A DNA stretch of 64,000 bases. Source: Methyloceanibacter caenitepidi (GTDB lineage: Bacteria > Pseudomonadota > Alphaproteobacteria > Rhizobiales > Methyloligellaceae). Within the stretch, counting starts at the first letter, position 1. Each line of letters begins with the position of its first letter. Shown here piece after piece: positions 1 through 8,128 of the stretch. A program made the translations under genes and the position numbers. Location of the stretch: the NCBI RefSeq assembly GCF_000828475.1, contig NZ_AP014648.1, forward strand, positions 3,173,400 through 3,237,399. The letters run 5' to 3'. Under the pieces are notes generated by a model, which saw only the letters and a list, made by a program, of their open reading frames with translations, ran no database searches and was not told the origin of the DNA.

Positions 1-834
1 CATGACCTTCTGGTTCGGCGCCGCGGCCAACGCCTTCAGCGCGTCGACATAGTTGTTGGCGACGAAATAATTGATGGCCTGGACGTTTCCCGAGGCGATG
101 GCCTCGCTCACCATGGCTGTCGCCCGCGCTTCGGCCTCGGCTTCGCGTTCGCGTGCCTCCGCGTCGCGATAGGCCGCTTCGCGACGGCCCTCGGCTGCGA
201 GAATCTGTGCTTGCTTCGTGCCCTCGGCCTCCAGGATGGCCGCCTGACGCTCGCCCTCCGCTGTCAGGATCGCCGCACGCTTATCGCGCTCCGCCTTCAT
301 CTGACGCGCCATGGCATCGACCAGATCGCGCGGTGGCTCGATGTCCTTTATTTCGATGCGGGTGACCTTGACGCCCCAGGAATGGGTGGCGTCGTCGACC
401 ACCGTCAGCAGGCGGTGGTTGATCTCGTCGCGCTCGGACAGGAGCTTGTCCAGATCCATCGACCCCATCACCGTGCGGATATTCGTCATGGTGAGATTGA
501 GAATGGCGCTTTCGAGGTTGGTCACCTCGTAGCTGGCCCGCGCGGCATCCAGCACCTGGAAGAAGGCCACGCCGTCGACGCGCACCATGGCGTTGTCGCG
601 GGTAATCACCTCCTGGCTCGGCACATTGACCACCTGCTCCATCATGTTGAGCTTGCGGCCGACCCGGTCGATGAAGGGAATGATAAGGCCCAAGCCCGGC
701 GTCAGGGTGCGCGTGTACCGCCCGAAGCGCTCGACGGTGTAATTGTAGCCTTGCGGCACGATCTTGACCGCCGACATCACGGTCACGACGAACAGGACGA
801 GCAGCGCAATTGTGAAAATATCGAAACCGAACAT
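1..834 (-). CDS. SPFH/band 7 (stomatin-like, QmcA/paraslipin) protein, partial
   Basis: The frame is open from ATG at 834 to the left edge, so the C-terminus is missing (278 codons visible). It begins with one hydrophobic N-terminal segment ([19 protein letters not shown]), then a band 7 domain with typical stretches such as [25 protein letters not shown] and the [18 protein letters not shown] region, and a charged Ala/Glu-rich coiled coil ([14 protein letters not shown], repeated AEG units). Family members are inner-membrane scaffold proteins that oligomerise at microdomains and often pair with an NfeD-type protease-like partner, which would lie beyond the left edge. The annotated frame matches the family; a 186-residue ORF in another frame over the same span is a shadow. 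Confidence 0.9.
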   Translation of the reverse strand, partial: MFGFDIFTIALLVLFVVTVMSAVKIVPQGYNYTVERFGRYTRTLTPGLGLIIPFIDRVGRKLNMMEQVVNVPSQEVITRDNAMVRVDGVAFFQVLDAARASYEVTNLESAILNLTMTNIRTVMGSMDLDKLLSERDEINHRLLTVVDDATHSWGVKVTRIEIKDIEPPRDLVDAMARQMKAERDKRAAILTAEGERQAAILEAEGTKQAQILAAEGRREAAYRDAEAREREAEAEARATAMVSEAIASGNVQAINYFVANNYVDALKALAAAPNQKVM

Positions 835-973
835 TCGGCATCCTCCCCCAGGGGTCCGGGCGTCGCTAGATCAGCGTGGCCACGATCTTTCCATAAATGG
901 GGTGGCCATGGCGGTATTTAAGGGCTTTCGGGGGAAGATAACCACCGGTGTTTGCGTACACCAGGCGGCGCGC

Positions 974-1402
974 CTATTGGGCGATATACTGCATGATATC
1001 TTGCGCCGCCGCTGATGCCGCCGCCTCGGCGGCCTGGCCCCAGCGCCGGTCGAGCGATCCTTTCGGAATCACGTTGGTCTGAGTCACATTGCCGAGCCGG
1101 GTGCCTTCTGGGCCGAACACTGTCCAGTCGATGCGGATCGTCTGTTCGCCGCGACCTGCCGGGAACAGGCGCACCATGCCTTGAATCTCATAGGCATGCG
1201 CGGCGGGCGTTCCAGTGACCGTGAAGCCGCGATTGAGGAGCTGGTTCGACAGTGCGTTCTCGAGGGCCTCTTTCCCGTCACCCGGCGCACCGGCCACATC
1301 GATAAAAGCCCAGCGTTCCTCCGCCGCGCCGGCGAATTGGGCCATCGCGCCGGTGCTCACAAGCAGCGCGTATGCGATCCCCAAGAACGCAATACGAAAC
1401 AT
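974..1402 (-). CDS. Small exported protein of unknown function
   Basis: This encodes 142 residues from ATG 1402 (an in-frame TTG lies one codon upstream). The N-terminus is a signal peptide (FRIAFLGIAYALLVSTGAMA, cleavage near AMA-QF). The mature part is about 120 residues, with an EERWAFIDVAGAPGDGKEA start and an Ala-rich C-terminus (AAEAAASAAAQDIMQYIAQ). The middle (YEIQGMVRLF, IRIDWTVFGPEGTRLGNVTQ) looks like a small beta-sheet domain similar in style to outer-membrane lipoprotein-like or LptE/DUF-type periplasmic proteins, but I do not recognise a family. It sits just downstream of hemH on the same strand (18 bp gap) and may be co-transcribed with it. Confidence 0.7.
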   Translation of the reverse strand: MFRIAFLGIAYALLVSTGAMAQFAGAAEERWAFIDVAGAPGDGKEALENALSNQLLNRGFTVTGTPAAHAYEIQGMVRLFPAGRGEQTIRIDWTVFGPEGTRLGNVTQTNVIPKGSLDRRWGQAAEAAASAAAQDIMQYIAQ

Positions 1403-1420
1403 CAACTTACGACCCCCTCT

Positions 1421-2470
1421 CTAGTCGACCCAACCCTTCAACTCACGCTCGACGAGATGAAGCAAGACGCGGATACCGCCCTCAGAGTCGTTCAAGCAAG
1501 GGATAAAGCTGAATCTCTCACCGCCGTGCTCGAGAAAGATCTCACGCGCCTCCCCATTGATCTCTTCCAACGTCTCGACGCAATCGGCGGCGAAGCCAGG
1601 CGTGAGGACGGCCATGCGCTTGACGCCCTGCCGCGCAAGCGCCTCGACTGTCTTGTCCGTATAAGGCTGCAGCCATTCCGCCCGGCCGAAGCGGGACTGG
1701 AACGTCGTCATCAGCTTGTTGCCGAGGGGCCCGAGCGCCGCTTGCAGCGCGTCGCTCGTATCCATGCACTGGCACTGATAAGGGTCGCCCTTCGTTACGT
1801 AATCCTTGGGGAGGCCGTGATAAGACGCGAGGATGACCTCGGGCTCGAAATCGAGGGTCGCAAGATGATCCCGAATCGACGCGGCAAGCGCCTCGATATA
1901 CACGGGATCGGACGGATAGGGCGGCACCGTGCGCAGCGCCGGTTGCCAACGCATCGATTTGAGCTTGTCGAAGACCGTATCGTTCACCGTCGCCGTGGTG
2001 GCGGCGGCATACTGCGGATAGAGCGGAAACACGAGCAGCTTGGCGCACCCCTGTTCGACGAGCGCCTGCACCCGGTCGGCGATCGTAGGAGTGCCGTAGC
2101 GCATGGCCCAATCCACGATCACCTCTTCACGATGACCGAGTCCGTCGGCGATCTTCTCGGCCTGGGATCGGGTGATGGTCCGTAGGGGCGACTCGTCGAG
2201 TTCCTCATTCCAGATCGAGCGGTAGGCTTCCCCGCTTTTGGACGGGCGCGTGGTCAGCACGATACCGTTGAGGATCGGCCACCAGATGAGCCGATTGACC
2301 TCGATCACCCGGCGATCGGACAGAAACTCCTTGAGATAGCGCCGCATCGACCAGTAGTCGGTGTCGTCAGGCGTGCCGAGATTGACCAGCAGCACACCGA
2401 TCTTGCCGAAGGGTTGTGATCGGCAATCGAAGGGTTCGGCAAAGGTGTTCGCTGGCGGGCTCTCATTCAT
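1421..2470 (-). CDS. hemH: Ferrochelatase
   Basis: Inserts Fe2+ into protoporphyrin IX, the last step of protoheme synthesis. The 349-residue length is normal. The N-terminal IGVLLVNLGTPDD, the catalytic His in ASYHGLPK and the conserved Glu in FAADCVETLEEI are all present. A CQC pair near residue 235 is common in bacterial homologues. ATG 2470 is preceded by GAGGAG at about 7 nt spacing. The other heme gene in the window, hemA, lies about 40 kb away, so heme genes are not clustered here. Confidence 0.97.
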   Translation of the reverse strand: MNESPPANTFAEPFDCRSQPFGKIGVLLVNLGTPDDTDYWSMRRYLKEFLSDRRVIEVNRLIWWPILNGIVLTTRPSKSGEAYRSIWNEELDESPLRTITRSQAEKIADGLGHREEVIVDWAMRYGTPTIADRVQALVEQGCAKLLVFPLYPQYAAATTATVNDTVFDKLKSMRWQPALRTVPPYPSDPVYIEALAASIRDHLATLDFEPEVILASYHGLPKDYVTKGDPYQCQCMDTSDALQAALGPLGNKLMTTFQSRFGRAEWLQPYTDKTVEALARQGVKRMAVLTPGFAADCVETLEEINGEAREIFLEHGGERFSFIPCLNDSEGGIRVLLHLVERELKGWVD

Positions 2471-2534
2471 CGGCGCACTCCTCGTGCTGGCCTCTCAAGG
2501 CATGCCCGTAGATAGAATATCGTACAGGCTAAGC

Positions 2535-2999
2535 CTAGTCTCGTGAGACGGCGGCACGAAATTTCACCGCATCTTCCAGGATTTTTGCATGGTCGAAGGC
2601 GAGACGCTCGGCCCGCCAGTCATCGACCCACGCAGCGGCCGCGGCATCGTCGCCCGCGACCGGATCGGCCGGTGTTGCGAGTTGCGCGAGAAACACGGTG
2701 CTGACTGTGTGACCGCGCGGGTCGCGAGCCGGGTCCGAATACACGCCGACGAGCAAAAGATCGCCGACCGTGACACCGGTCTCTTCGCGTAGTTCCCGCC
2801 GGCACCCGTCCTCGACAGTCTCGCCGACATCGACGAAACCGCCCGGCAGCGCATAGCAGCCCTTGAACGGCTCGTGCCCGCGGCGAATGAGGAGCACGCG
2901 CCCGCGCGGATCGAAAACCACGCAATCGACGGTGAGCGCTGGTGTTTTCGGAAAGCCCATCAGATCTACGTCCGTATCAGCCGTGAGTGGCGCCACCAT
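2535..2999 (-). CDS. Nudix hydrolase
   Basis: Hydrolyses a nucleoside-diphosphate-linked substrate; the exact substrate cannot be told. A complete Nudix box is visible (GGFVDVGETVEDGCRRELREETGV read in two parts: G-FVDVG-E then REL-REETGV). The upstream TVDCVVFDPRGRVLLIRRGHEPFKG is typical of ADP-ribose pyrophosphatase/MutT-like enzymes. About 154 residues from ATG 2999; a TTG at 3020 or ATG at 2960 are alternative starts, none with a clear Shine-Dalgarno (SD). The upstream nicO-like gene ends at 3024, so translation is probably coupled to that operon. Confidence 0.9.
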   Translation of the reverse strand: MVAPLTADTDVDLMGFPKTPALTVDCVVFDPRGRVLLIRRGHEPFKGCYALPGGFVDVGETVEDGCRRELREETGVTVGDLLLVGVYSDPARDPRGHTVSTVFLAQLATPADPVAGDDAAAAAWVDDWRAERLAFDHAKILEDAVKFRAAVSRD

Positions 3000-3023
3000 T
3001 GGAACTCGGGCTGCGACCAACCG

Positions 3024-4184
3024 CTAGAACGGCCGCGCCGGTCCGAGAGACGCGAGGAATAGCAGAAGCCCGATCGTCATCACAAACAACGCGCCGCCGA
3101 TTGCGCAGACCGTCCAAACGGCCTCTGCCCACCGCGTATTCTCACCGCCGATTGCAAGCGCAACGTTGCGCGAACCGATCGCCAAAGACGCAAGAACCGA
3201 GACCGTAATCGCGGTGCCGAGCGCCATGGCAAAGGTCGAGGCGACCCCCGCCCAGAACAGCCCTTGCGCAAGCGCGAAGACGAGAACGAGGACCGCGCCG
3301 GAACATGGCCGAATGCCGACGGATAGAACCACCGCCCAAATTTTTCGCCAAGTCATCGGTTGCGCGATCTCGCGAACGTCCACGATATGACCGCAGGCCT
3401 CGCATGACTCGTGATTGTGATGATGGTGACCGTGCCGGTGATCGTGGCCGTGGGCGTGACCATGATCGCCATCGTCGTCGTGATGGCTGTGGTCGTGGTG
3501 GTGATGCCCCTCGCCCGCTTCCGTCGCTCCCCTGCGGCGCCAGACTCTCCACAGCGTCGATACGAGGAGCGAAAGCCCAACCAGAAAAACCAATGCGTAG
3601 CTGGCGCTCTCCAATTGCTTGACCCAGCGATTGACCTCGATCCCGGTGCCGTTAAGCGCAATAATCAGAACACCGACCAGGGCCACGGCCATCAAGCCTT
3701 GGACCGCCGCTGCGAGGAACGAGACGAGAATGCCACGGCGCACCGTTTCTCTGTTGGCAAGCACATAAGATGAGATGATCGCCTTCCCATGGCCCGGCCC
3801 TGCCGCATGGACGACGCCGTATATGAAGCTGAGTCCCGCGAGCCATAGCCCGGCCCGCCAGGCATTGCCCTCCTTGAGCTTCTTGATCGTCGCCGCAAGC
3901 GGCCGCAGCAGTTTCTGCTGCGTCTGAATGATCCAAGTCTGCAAGCGGCTGAATGGACCTTGCGCCTTTAGGGGCGCGGCTTGAACAGCGGCGGCCTGCG
4001 GCCGGGGCGTGCCCTGCGGCGCGCTGAATGCTGACGGCGGCGCCTGACGCTGGGCCGGCGCACCGAACGCCGAGGGCGGCGATTGCGGCGCCTCCGCCTG
4101 TGCGTGTGTCTGCCCAAGTGGCATCAGCGCCAAAACGGACAGTCCCAAGCATCCAAGAATGATTCTTGCTATTCGGCGCCGCAT
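3024..4184 (-). CDS. NicO/RcnA-type nickel/cobalt efflux transporter with His-rich loop
   Basis: A polytopic inner-membrane protein of 386 residues that likely exports Ni2+/Co2+. After a signal-like N-terminus and a Pro/Ala/Gln-rich segment (about 30-75), hydrophobic helices carry the family signature HAAGPGHGKA (about 126-135) and a second motif GIRPCSGAVLVLVF. A loop at about 226-259 is extremely rich in His and Asp (HHHHDHSHHDDD, HGHAHGHDHRHGHHHH), followed by CEACGH; this is the expected cytosolic or periplasmic metal-sensing/binding loop. The gene overlaps the upstream DUF1007 gene by 16 bp, the usual pairing for this transporter family. Confidence 0.93.
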   Translation of the reverse strand: MRRRIARIILGCLGLSVLALMPLGQTHAQAEAPQSPPSAFGAPAQRQAPPSAFSAPQGTPRPQAAAVQAAPLKAQGPFSRLQTWIIQTQQKLLRPLAATIKKLKEGNAWRAGLWLAGLSFIYGVVHAAGPGHGKAIISSYVLANRETVRRGILVSFLAAAVQGLMAVALVGVLIIALNGTGIEVNRWVKQLESASYALVFLVGLSLLVSTLWRVWRRRGATEAGEGHHHHDHSHHDDDGDHGHAHGHDHRHGHHHHNHESCEACGHIVDVREIAQPMTWRKIWAVVLSVGIRPCSGAVLVLVFALAQGLFWAGVASTFAMALGTAITVSVLASLAIGSRNVALAIGGENTRWAEAVWTVCAIGGALFVMTIGLLLFLASLGPARPF

Positions 4185-4852
4185 GTCACCGTCACGGTCT
4201 GCGCGAATTGCGATCCATAGTTGGAGTCCGGCCCGAGCTGACTGAAGAAGGATTCGGTCAGGGCCTTGGCGTCTTCGGCCGCCTCCGGATCAGCCGCGAC
4301 GACTTTGGCGGCGCAGCCTGGCGCCGATCCGGCGATCTTCACCGGGTCCGTCTCGGCAAAGCCGAACGCCACGAAGAACGAGGGATCGTAGACATCCACC
4401 GTAACGCTCTTGGAGCTCGGCGAGAGCGGCGCCTCGAGCGGCAAGGTGAAATGGAGTGTCAGCGCCGTGCCGTCGTACTCGACCCAGTAGTCCTCGGGCC
4501 CTTTCAACGGTAGAAACGTATCGTCGCCCTCCCGCCTCACATAGGTGAAGTAGTCAAAGTCCTTCAAGGATTCGACGTTAACCTTGGCAAGAGGCTCGAG
4601 TTCATCCTTCGCATAGGTGCCGTCGCCATTGGTGTCGAGCCCCTGCACCGCCATGGCGCTGTAGAACTCGTCGAACGTCCAGGCGTGTCGGATGCCGGTG
4701 ATTTCTGTTCGAGGGCCGAAGACCACTTCGGAACGCACAGTCGCCCAAACGTGGGGATGCGCCTCCACGGAGGCCGCAAAGCCGGTAGTGGCCGCTCCCA
4801 AAAGCGCCACGTGTAGGGCCGCGCGCGTCGCGCGCCCGCTCCAATATGGCAA
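4169..4852 (-). CDS. DUF1007 family periplasmic protein, NicO partner
   Basis: 227 residues with a signal peptide (ALHVALLGAATTGFAASVEA) and the hallmark HPHVW directly after the cleavage site. An EF-hand-like stretch (LDTNGDGTYAKDEL, about residues 80-93) may bind Ca2+. DUF1007 proteins regularly accompany NicO-type Ni/Co or Zn transporters and are thought to be periplasmic metal-handling partners. I chose the TTG at 4852 because it has AAGGAG with 7 nt spacing upstream; there is no in-frame ATG before the signal peptide. The 3' end overlaps the transporter gene by 16 bp, indicating tight coupling. Confidence 0.88.
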   Translation of the reverse strand: MPYWSGRATRAALHVALLGAATTGFAASVEAHPHVWATVRSEVVFGPRTEITGIRHAWTFDEFYSAMAVQGLDTNGDGTYAKDELEPLAKVNVESLKDFDYFTYVRREGDDTFLPLKGPEDYWVEYDGTALTLHFTLPLEAPLSPSSKSVTVDVYDPSFFVAFGFAETDPVKIAGSAPGCAAKVVAADPEAAEDAKALTESFFSQLGPDSNYGSQFAQTVTVTCGAE

Positions 4853-4987
4853 GGCTCCGCTCCTTTGATTCGAAGCGCGTGGATTAGCCCTGAATTATGG
4901 AGGATTGGGGGCTGTAACGAAATCACATCCTCTGAGGCTCTAGGGAAGCGCTCCGGAAGAGGATGTGTTCGAGATCGTAGAACAAAG

Positions 4988-5025
4988 AAGAAAAGAAAAC
5001 GGCGAGCCCGGAGACCGGGCCCGCC
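4988..5025 (-). terminator. Rho-independent terminator of the Flp pilin gene
   Basis: On the minus strand an 11-bp GC-rich stem with one mismatch (5001-5011 paired with about 5015-5025, loop AGAC-type) is followed by a T-rich tract (complement of 4990-5000). It lies 20 bp after the pilin stop codon. Confidence 0.8.
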
Positions 5026-5044
5026 AAAGCTTGCGTTCGCTATC

Positions 5045-5227
5045 TTACGATGCGCCGCCCGGAAGCTTCTGAAGCTCCGTGTTCACGTTCGTGAAGATAC
5101 CCGTCAGGGTACCACCGACCGTGCTGACGATCGTGATGATCGCAACGGCGATACCAGCAGCAATCAGGCCATACTCGATAGCGGTTGCGCCGGACTCGTC
5201 ATTGATAAAACGCTTGATAGAAGTCAT
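5045..5227 (-). CDS. Flp/Fap family type IVb pilin
   Basis: A 60-residue prepilin with a short leader and the class signature GATAIEYGLIAAGIAVAII; the prepilin peptidase would cut after the Gly, leaving a mature pilin whose hydrophobic helix forms the fibre core. It is the major subunit of tight-adherence (Tad) pili, which need the tad/cpa assembly genes; none is in this window. It is flanked by its own terminator and by an AT-rich upstream region, so it is a monocistronic, probably highly expressed gene. Confidence 0.93.
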   Translation of the reverse strand: MTSIKRFINDESGATAIEYGLIAAGIAVAIITIVSTVGGTLTGIFTNVNTELQKLPGGAS

Positions 5228-5462
5228 CTGGACTCTCCCATTACACTTGGAACTCTCAACATCGGCCCCGTACGCACTCCGTTTGGCCCGTGGAACCTGA
5301 CGAGGAAGCTAACAGTCAGCCGTTAGACATAGGTTAAATCGATCCTCTAAAGTCGGGATCCTTAGGGTAAAAAATCCCTTAACGAGAAATTCCAAAAATC
5401 CAGCAAATCTGCGGTTTTGTTCTGACCGTTAACCTCAGACTTACTTCCTATTAACTTGCGGT

Positions 5463-6029
5463 TTACCATGTGACGCTGACGGGCGTCCCTATGGATACTC
5501 GTTGATAGAGATCGGCCACGTCTTGATTGAACATGCGGATGCAGCCGTGGGACACCGACTGGCCAATGGACCAGGGCGCATCGGTGCCGTGAATGCGGTA
5601 GAGGCTCTTGCCGAGATACATCGCCCGCACCCCCAGCGGATTGCGGGGATGCCCTCCCGGGACATAGGCCGGCAGGTCGGGGTTTTCCCGGCGCATTTCA
5701 GCCGTCGGCGTCCATCCGGGGTTCACGCGCTTTTCGCTGACATAGGTTTCGCCAGACCATCGCGCGTCGCCCTTGGGGGCCGCGATCGGATAGCTGATGG
5801 CTCTCCCGCCCGGCAGGATATAGTAGAGCCGGGCCTGGCCGAACTGGACGAAGATGGTTCCGGGCTTGTAGCCGGGGGGCACGGACACCAGATGGCGCCC
5901 CACCACTTGGGGCTGCGGCGGCGCGGGCGACAGGATCGAATCGAACAGCCCCGCCGAGACTTGGGTGGCCGGCAAGGCGGCGAGCGCCGCCGCAAGCCCA
6001 ACGGCGGCCGGAAATTCGAGGATACGCAT
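5463..6029 (-). CDS. L,D-transpeptidase (YkuD domain)
   Basis: Periplasmic cell-wall enzyme making 3-3 peptidoglycan crosslinks or anchoring proteins to peptidoglycan. 188 residues with a signal peptide (LAAALAALPATQVSAG). The YkuD domain covers about residues 50-188, with IHGTDAPWSIGQ and the catalytic SHGCIRM containing the Cys nucleophile and flanking His. The preceding YVPGGHPRNPLGVRAMYL is also typical. ATG 6029 has GAGG at 7 nt spacing. It is convergent with nothing nearby and stands alone. Confidence 0.95.
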   Translation of the reverse strand: MRILEFPAAVGLAAALAALPATQVSAGLFDSILSPAPPQPQVVGRHLVSVPPGYKPGTIFVQFGQARLYYILPGGRAISYPIAAPKGDARWSGETYVSEKRVNPGWTPTAEMRRENPDLPAYVPGGHPRNPLGVRAMYLGKSLYRIHGTDAPWSIGQSVSHGCIRMFNQDVADLYQRVSIGTPVSVTW

Positions 6030-6125
6030 CACAAAACCTCGTTACGCTTCTTTGCAGGAAGCGTGGGGTGATTCTGGTTAGCGAAATCCAAACGGACGTG
6101 CCCGTGCGGGAAAGTGCCCGGCCGG

Positions 6126-6992
6126 TCAGTCTGGGCGCGTGCCGGTGACGATGTGGACATGGGCGTCCATATGCACGGCCCCATCAGTTTCGTGCTGCGC
6201 ATAGCGCTGGGTCAGGCGTCGGCGTACGTCGGCACTGACGGCTGCGTCGGCCTCGGCGAGCAGGTCGCCGAGTGAGAAGGCGCTGAATGCGAAGTCCACG
6301 GCAGCCTCCGGCGGGACTCCGCCCCCAAGAGGGATCGTGCCGCGCCAATCGCGGACTTCGAGGTCGCGCAAGCCGGCGGCCTTTAGAAGACCCAATAGCT
6401 TTTCCCCGCCTGCATAGCGAAACGGCCCAGGCGCGTCGGGGTCCGGTTCCGGCACCTCCATGACTTGGACTACGGCCTCGCGCAGGCTCGTCATCCAGGG
6501 GTTTTGCGGCGGCGGGCCCCAGACGGCGAAGGCAATCCGACCGCCGGGTGCGAGCCAGGACGAAAGGTTTGAGAAAGCAGCCTCAGGGTCGTCGAAAAAC
6601 ATGATGCCGAAGCGCGAGACCAGCCGGTCATACGGGCCGGCGGGCGCAGGCGCGCGCTCCCCGTTGGCGATGTGAAAGGCGATGTCGCCCGTTTCGGTCG
6701 CGGCGCGGGTTCGTGCCTTCTCGACAAGGGCGGGTGAGATATCGATCCCGTGCACGCTGCTTCCTGCGGGCGCGTTGCGCAGGATTTTCAGCGTGGTGCC
6801 CCCGCCGCCGCAGCCGATCTCCGCGATCCGGAGGGGCCGATCCAGCTGAAGCGCATCGATCAGCGGCGCATCGACAGGATCCAGCGTGGCCTCCATGGCG
6901 CTGAGCTGATCGCACCATTTCTGCCCGCGTTCGTTGGCCCAATCTTCCGCCGAAACGGTCTGTGCCGGGGGCTGGGGCTGGATCTGGCTCAT
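6126..6992 (-). CDS. Class I SAM-dependent methyltransferase
   Basis: 288 residues from ATG 6992, which has an AGAAGGAAG SD; the ORF can be extended upstream but without a ribosome site. The Rossmann SAM motif is EIGCGGGGTTLKI with the acidic residue in HGIDISPALVEKAR, followed by RLVSRFGIMFFDDPEAAF and a conserved-in-family LAPGGRIAFAVW strand. The UbiE/MenG-like small-molecule methyltransferase fold is clear; the substrate is not known. It is transcribed away from the SOS cassette, with about 180 bp between. Confidence 0.88.
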   Translation of the reverse strand: MSQIQPQPPAQTVSAEDWANERGQKWCDQLSAMEATLDPVDAPLIDALQLDRPLRIAEIGCGGGGTTLKILRNAPAGSSVHGIDISPALVEKARTRAATETGDIAFHIANGERAPAPAGPYDRLVSRFGIMFFDDPEAAFSNLSSWLAPGGRIAFAVWGPPPQNPWMTSLREAVVQVMEVPEPDPDAPGPFRYAGGEKLLGLLKAAGLRDLEVRDWRGTIPLGGGVPPEAAVDFAFSAFSLGDLLAEADAAVSADVRRRLTQRYAQHETDGAVHMDAHVHIVTGTRPD

Positions 6993-7138
6993 GGGCAACG
7001 TCTTCCTTCTCTTAGCGATGCGCCCTCTAGATGACCGCACGGACGCGAGGACGCAAGCGCGGCATTTGCGCCGGCTGGACCTCAATTAGGAGCCGCCACC
7101 CAACCTCCTTCCTTGACTCATCCCCGACTCGGGAGTAA

Positions 7139-7153
7139 GAACAAAACAGGAAC
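7139..7153 (+). promoter_or_regulatory. LexA (SOS) box of the imuA operon
   Basis: The sequence GAAC-aaaacag-GAAC matches the alphaproteobacterial LexA operator GTTC-N7-GTTC read on the other strand. It lies 18 bp before the imuA start at 7172, a position that would block transcription, so DNA damage should induce the cassette. Confidence 0.88.
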
Positions 7154-7171
7154 GAGAGTGGAGTGTCAGTA

Positions 7172-8128
7172 ATGCGTAACAACGTTCCAGACGGCGATCT
7201 TAGTGCCCTCGTTCCGCCGGCTGACGTTGAAGAAAGAGCAGGCGGTCACACGGGAAGGGTCCTGATTGAGCGGCTACGGGCATCCATCCGAGCACTCGAA
7301 CAGGTTCCCGTCTCCTTAAGCATCCCCCCCGCGCCGGGTGCGGCCCCTTCCCGTCCCGCCTGCTCTTTGACGCCTTCTTCTTCTGCCTCCAACACAGCGA
7401 ATGCCGCTTCGCACAGCCCTTTGAGCACGCTGCACCAAGCAGGGCTGCACGAGATCAAGCCCCATGCCTATCGCGACACGCCGGCGGGGCTGGGGCTTGC
7501 CCTGTCCGTGATTGCCGACATCCAAAAGCAAGGTCCGGGAGCGGTGCTGTGGTGCATGACGCAACGGCACGCCCAGGAATGGGGACGCCCTTACGGACCT
7601 GGCCTCCTCAAGGCTGGCCTCGACCCGGCGCGCGTCCTTATCGTCGAGACACACACCGCGGACGAAGCCGCCTGGGCTCTGGAAGAAGGGCTGAAAAGCG
7701 CCTCCCTGATCGCAGGCCTGGCCCAAACCGAGATCAAGACGCAGCTCACCGCCCGGCGTCTGGGGCTCGCCGCCCGCGCCGCCGGCACGCCATGCTTCCT
7801 CCTCACCGGTCATGGCGAGGCGAAGATCCCCGGCACGCTCACGCGCTGGCGGATCGCCACGGAGGCCAGCGCCCATATCCCTTTCGATACCGGCGCCGGC
7901 TTCGGCGGAGGCGCCCATTTCGGCGAAGGTACTCCTGGCCCCGCCTGCTGGCGCCTCTCCCTCGAACGCAGCCGGGCCAGTGCTCAACGAGAGGGAGTCG
8001 GCTTTCATGTGGAGGCCGAACATGACGGCCCGCATGAGCCGGATGGTCTGCGTGTGGTTCCCGCATCTTCCGATCGAGCGGCTGACCCGGGAACGCTTGC
8101 GCGCGGGTCACGCACCGCCACCGGCTAA
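7172..8128 (+). CDS. imuA: ImuA, RecA-like accessory protein of the mutasome
   Basis: First gene of the damage-inducible translesion synthesis cassette imuA-imuB-dnaE2. 318 residues with a degenerate RecA/SulA-type fold: LSTLHQAGLHEIKPHAYRDT, GAVLWCMTQRHAQEWGRPYG, VLIVETHTADEAAWALEEGL and a C-terminal WRLSLERSRASAQREG. The P-loop is degenerate, as usual for ImuA. ATG 7172 has GGAG at 8 nt; an in-frame GTG at 7163 is possible. The 3' end overlaps imuB by about 107 bp in a different frame, an unusually long overlap. Confidence 0.93.
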   Translation: MRNNVPDGDLSALVPPADVEERAGGHTGRVLIERLRASIRALEQVPVSLSIPPAPGAAPSRPACSLTPSSSASNTANAASHSPLSTLHQAGLHEIKPHAYRDTPAGLGLALSVIADIQKQGPGAVLWCMTQRHAQEWGRPYGPGLLKAGLDPARVLIVETHTADEAAWALEEGLKSASLIAGLAQTEIKTQLTARRLGLAARAAGTPCFLLTGHGEAKIPGTLTRWRIATEASAHIPFDTGAGFGGGAHFGEGTPGPACWRLSLERSRASAQREGVGFHVEAEHDGPHEPDGLRVVPASSDRAADPGTLARGSRTATG

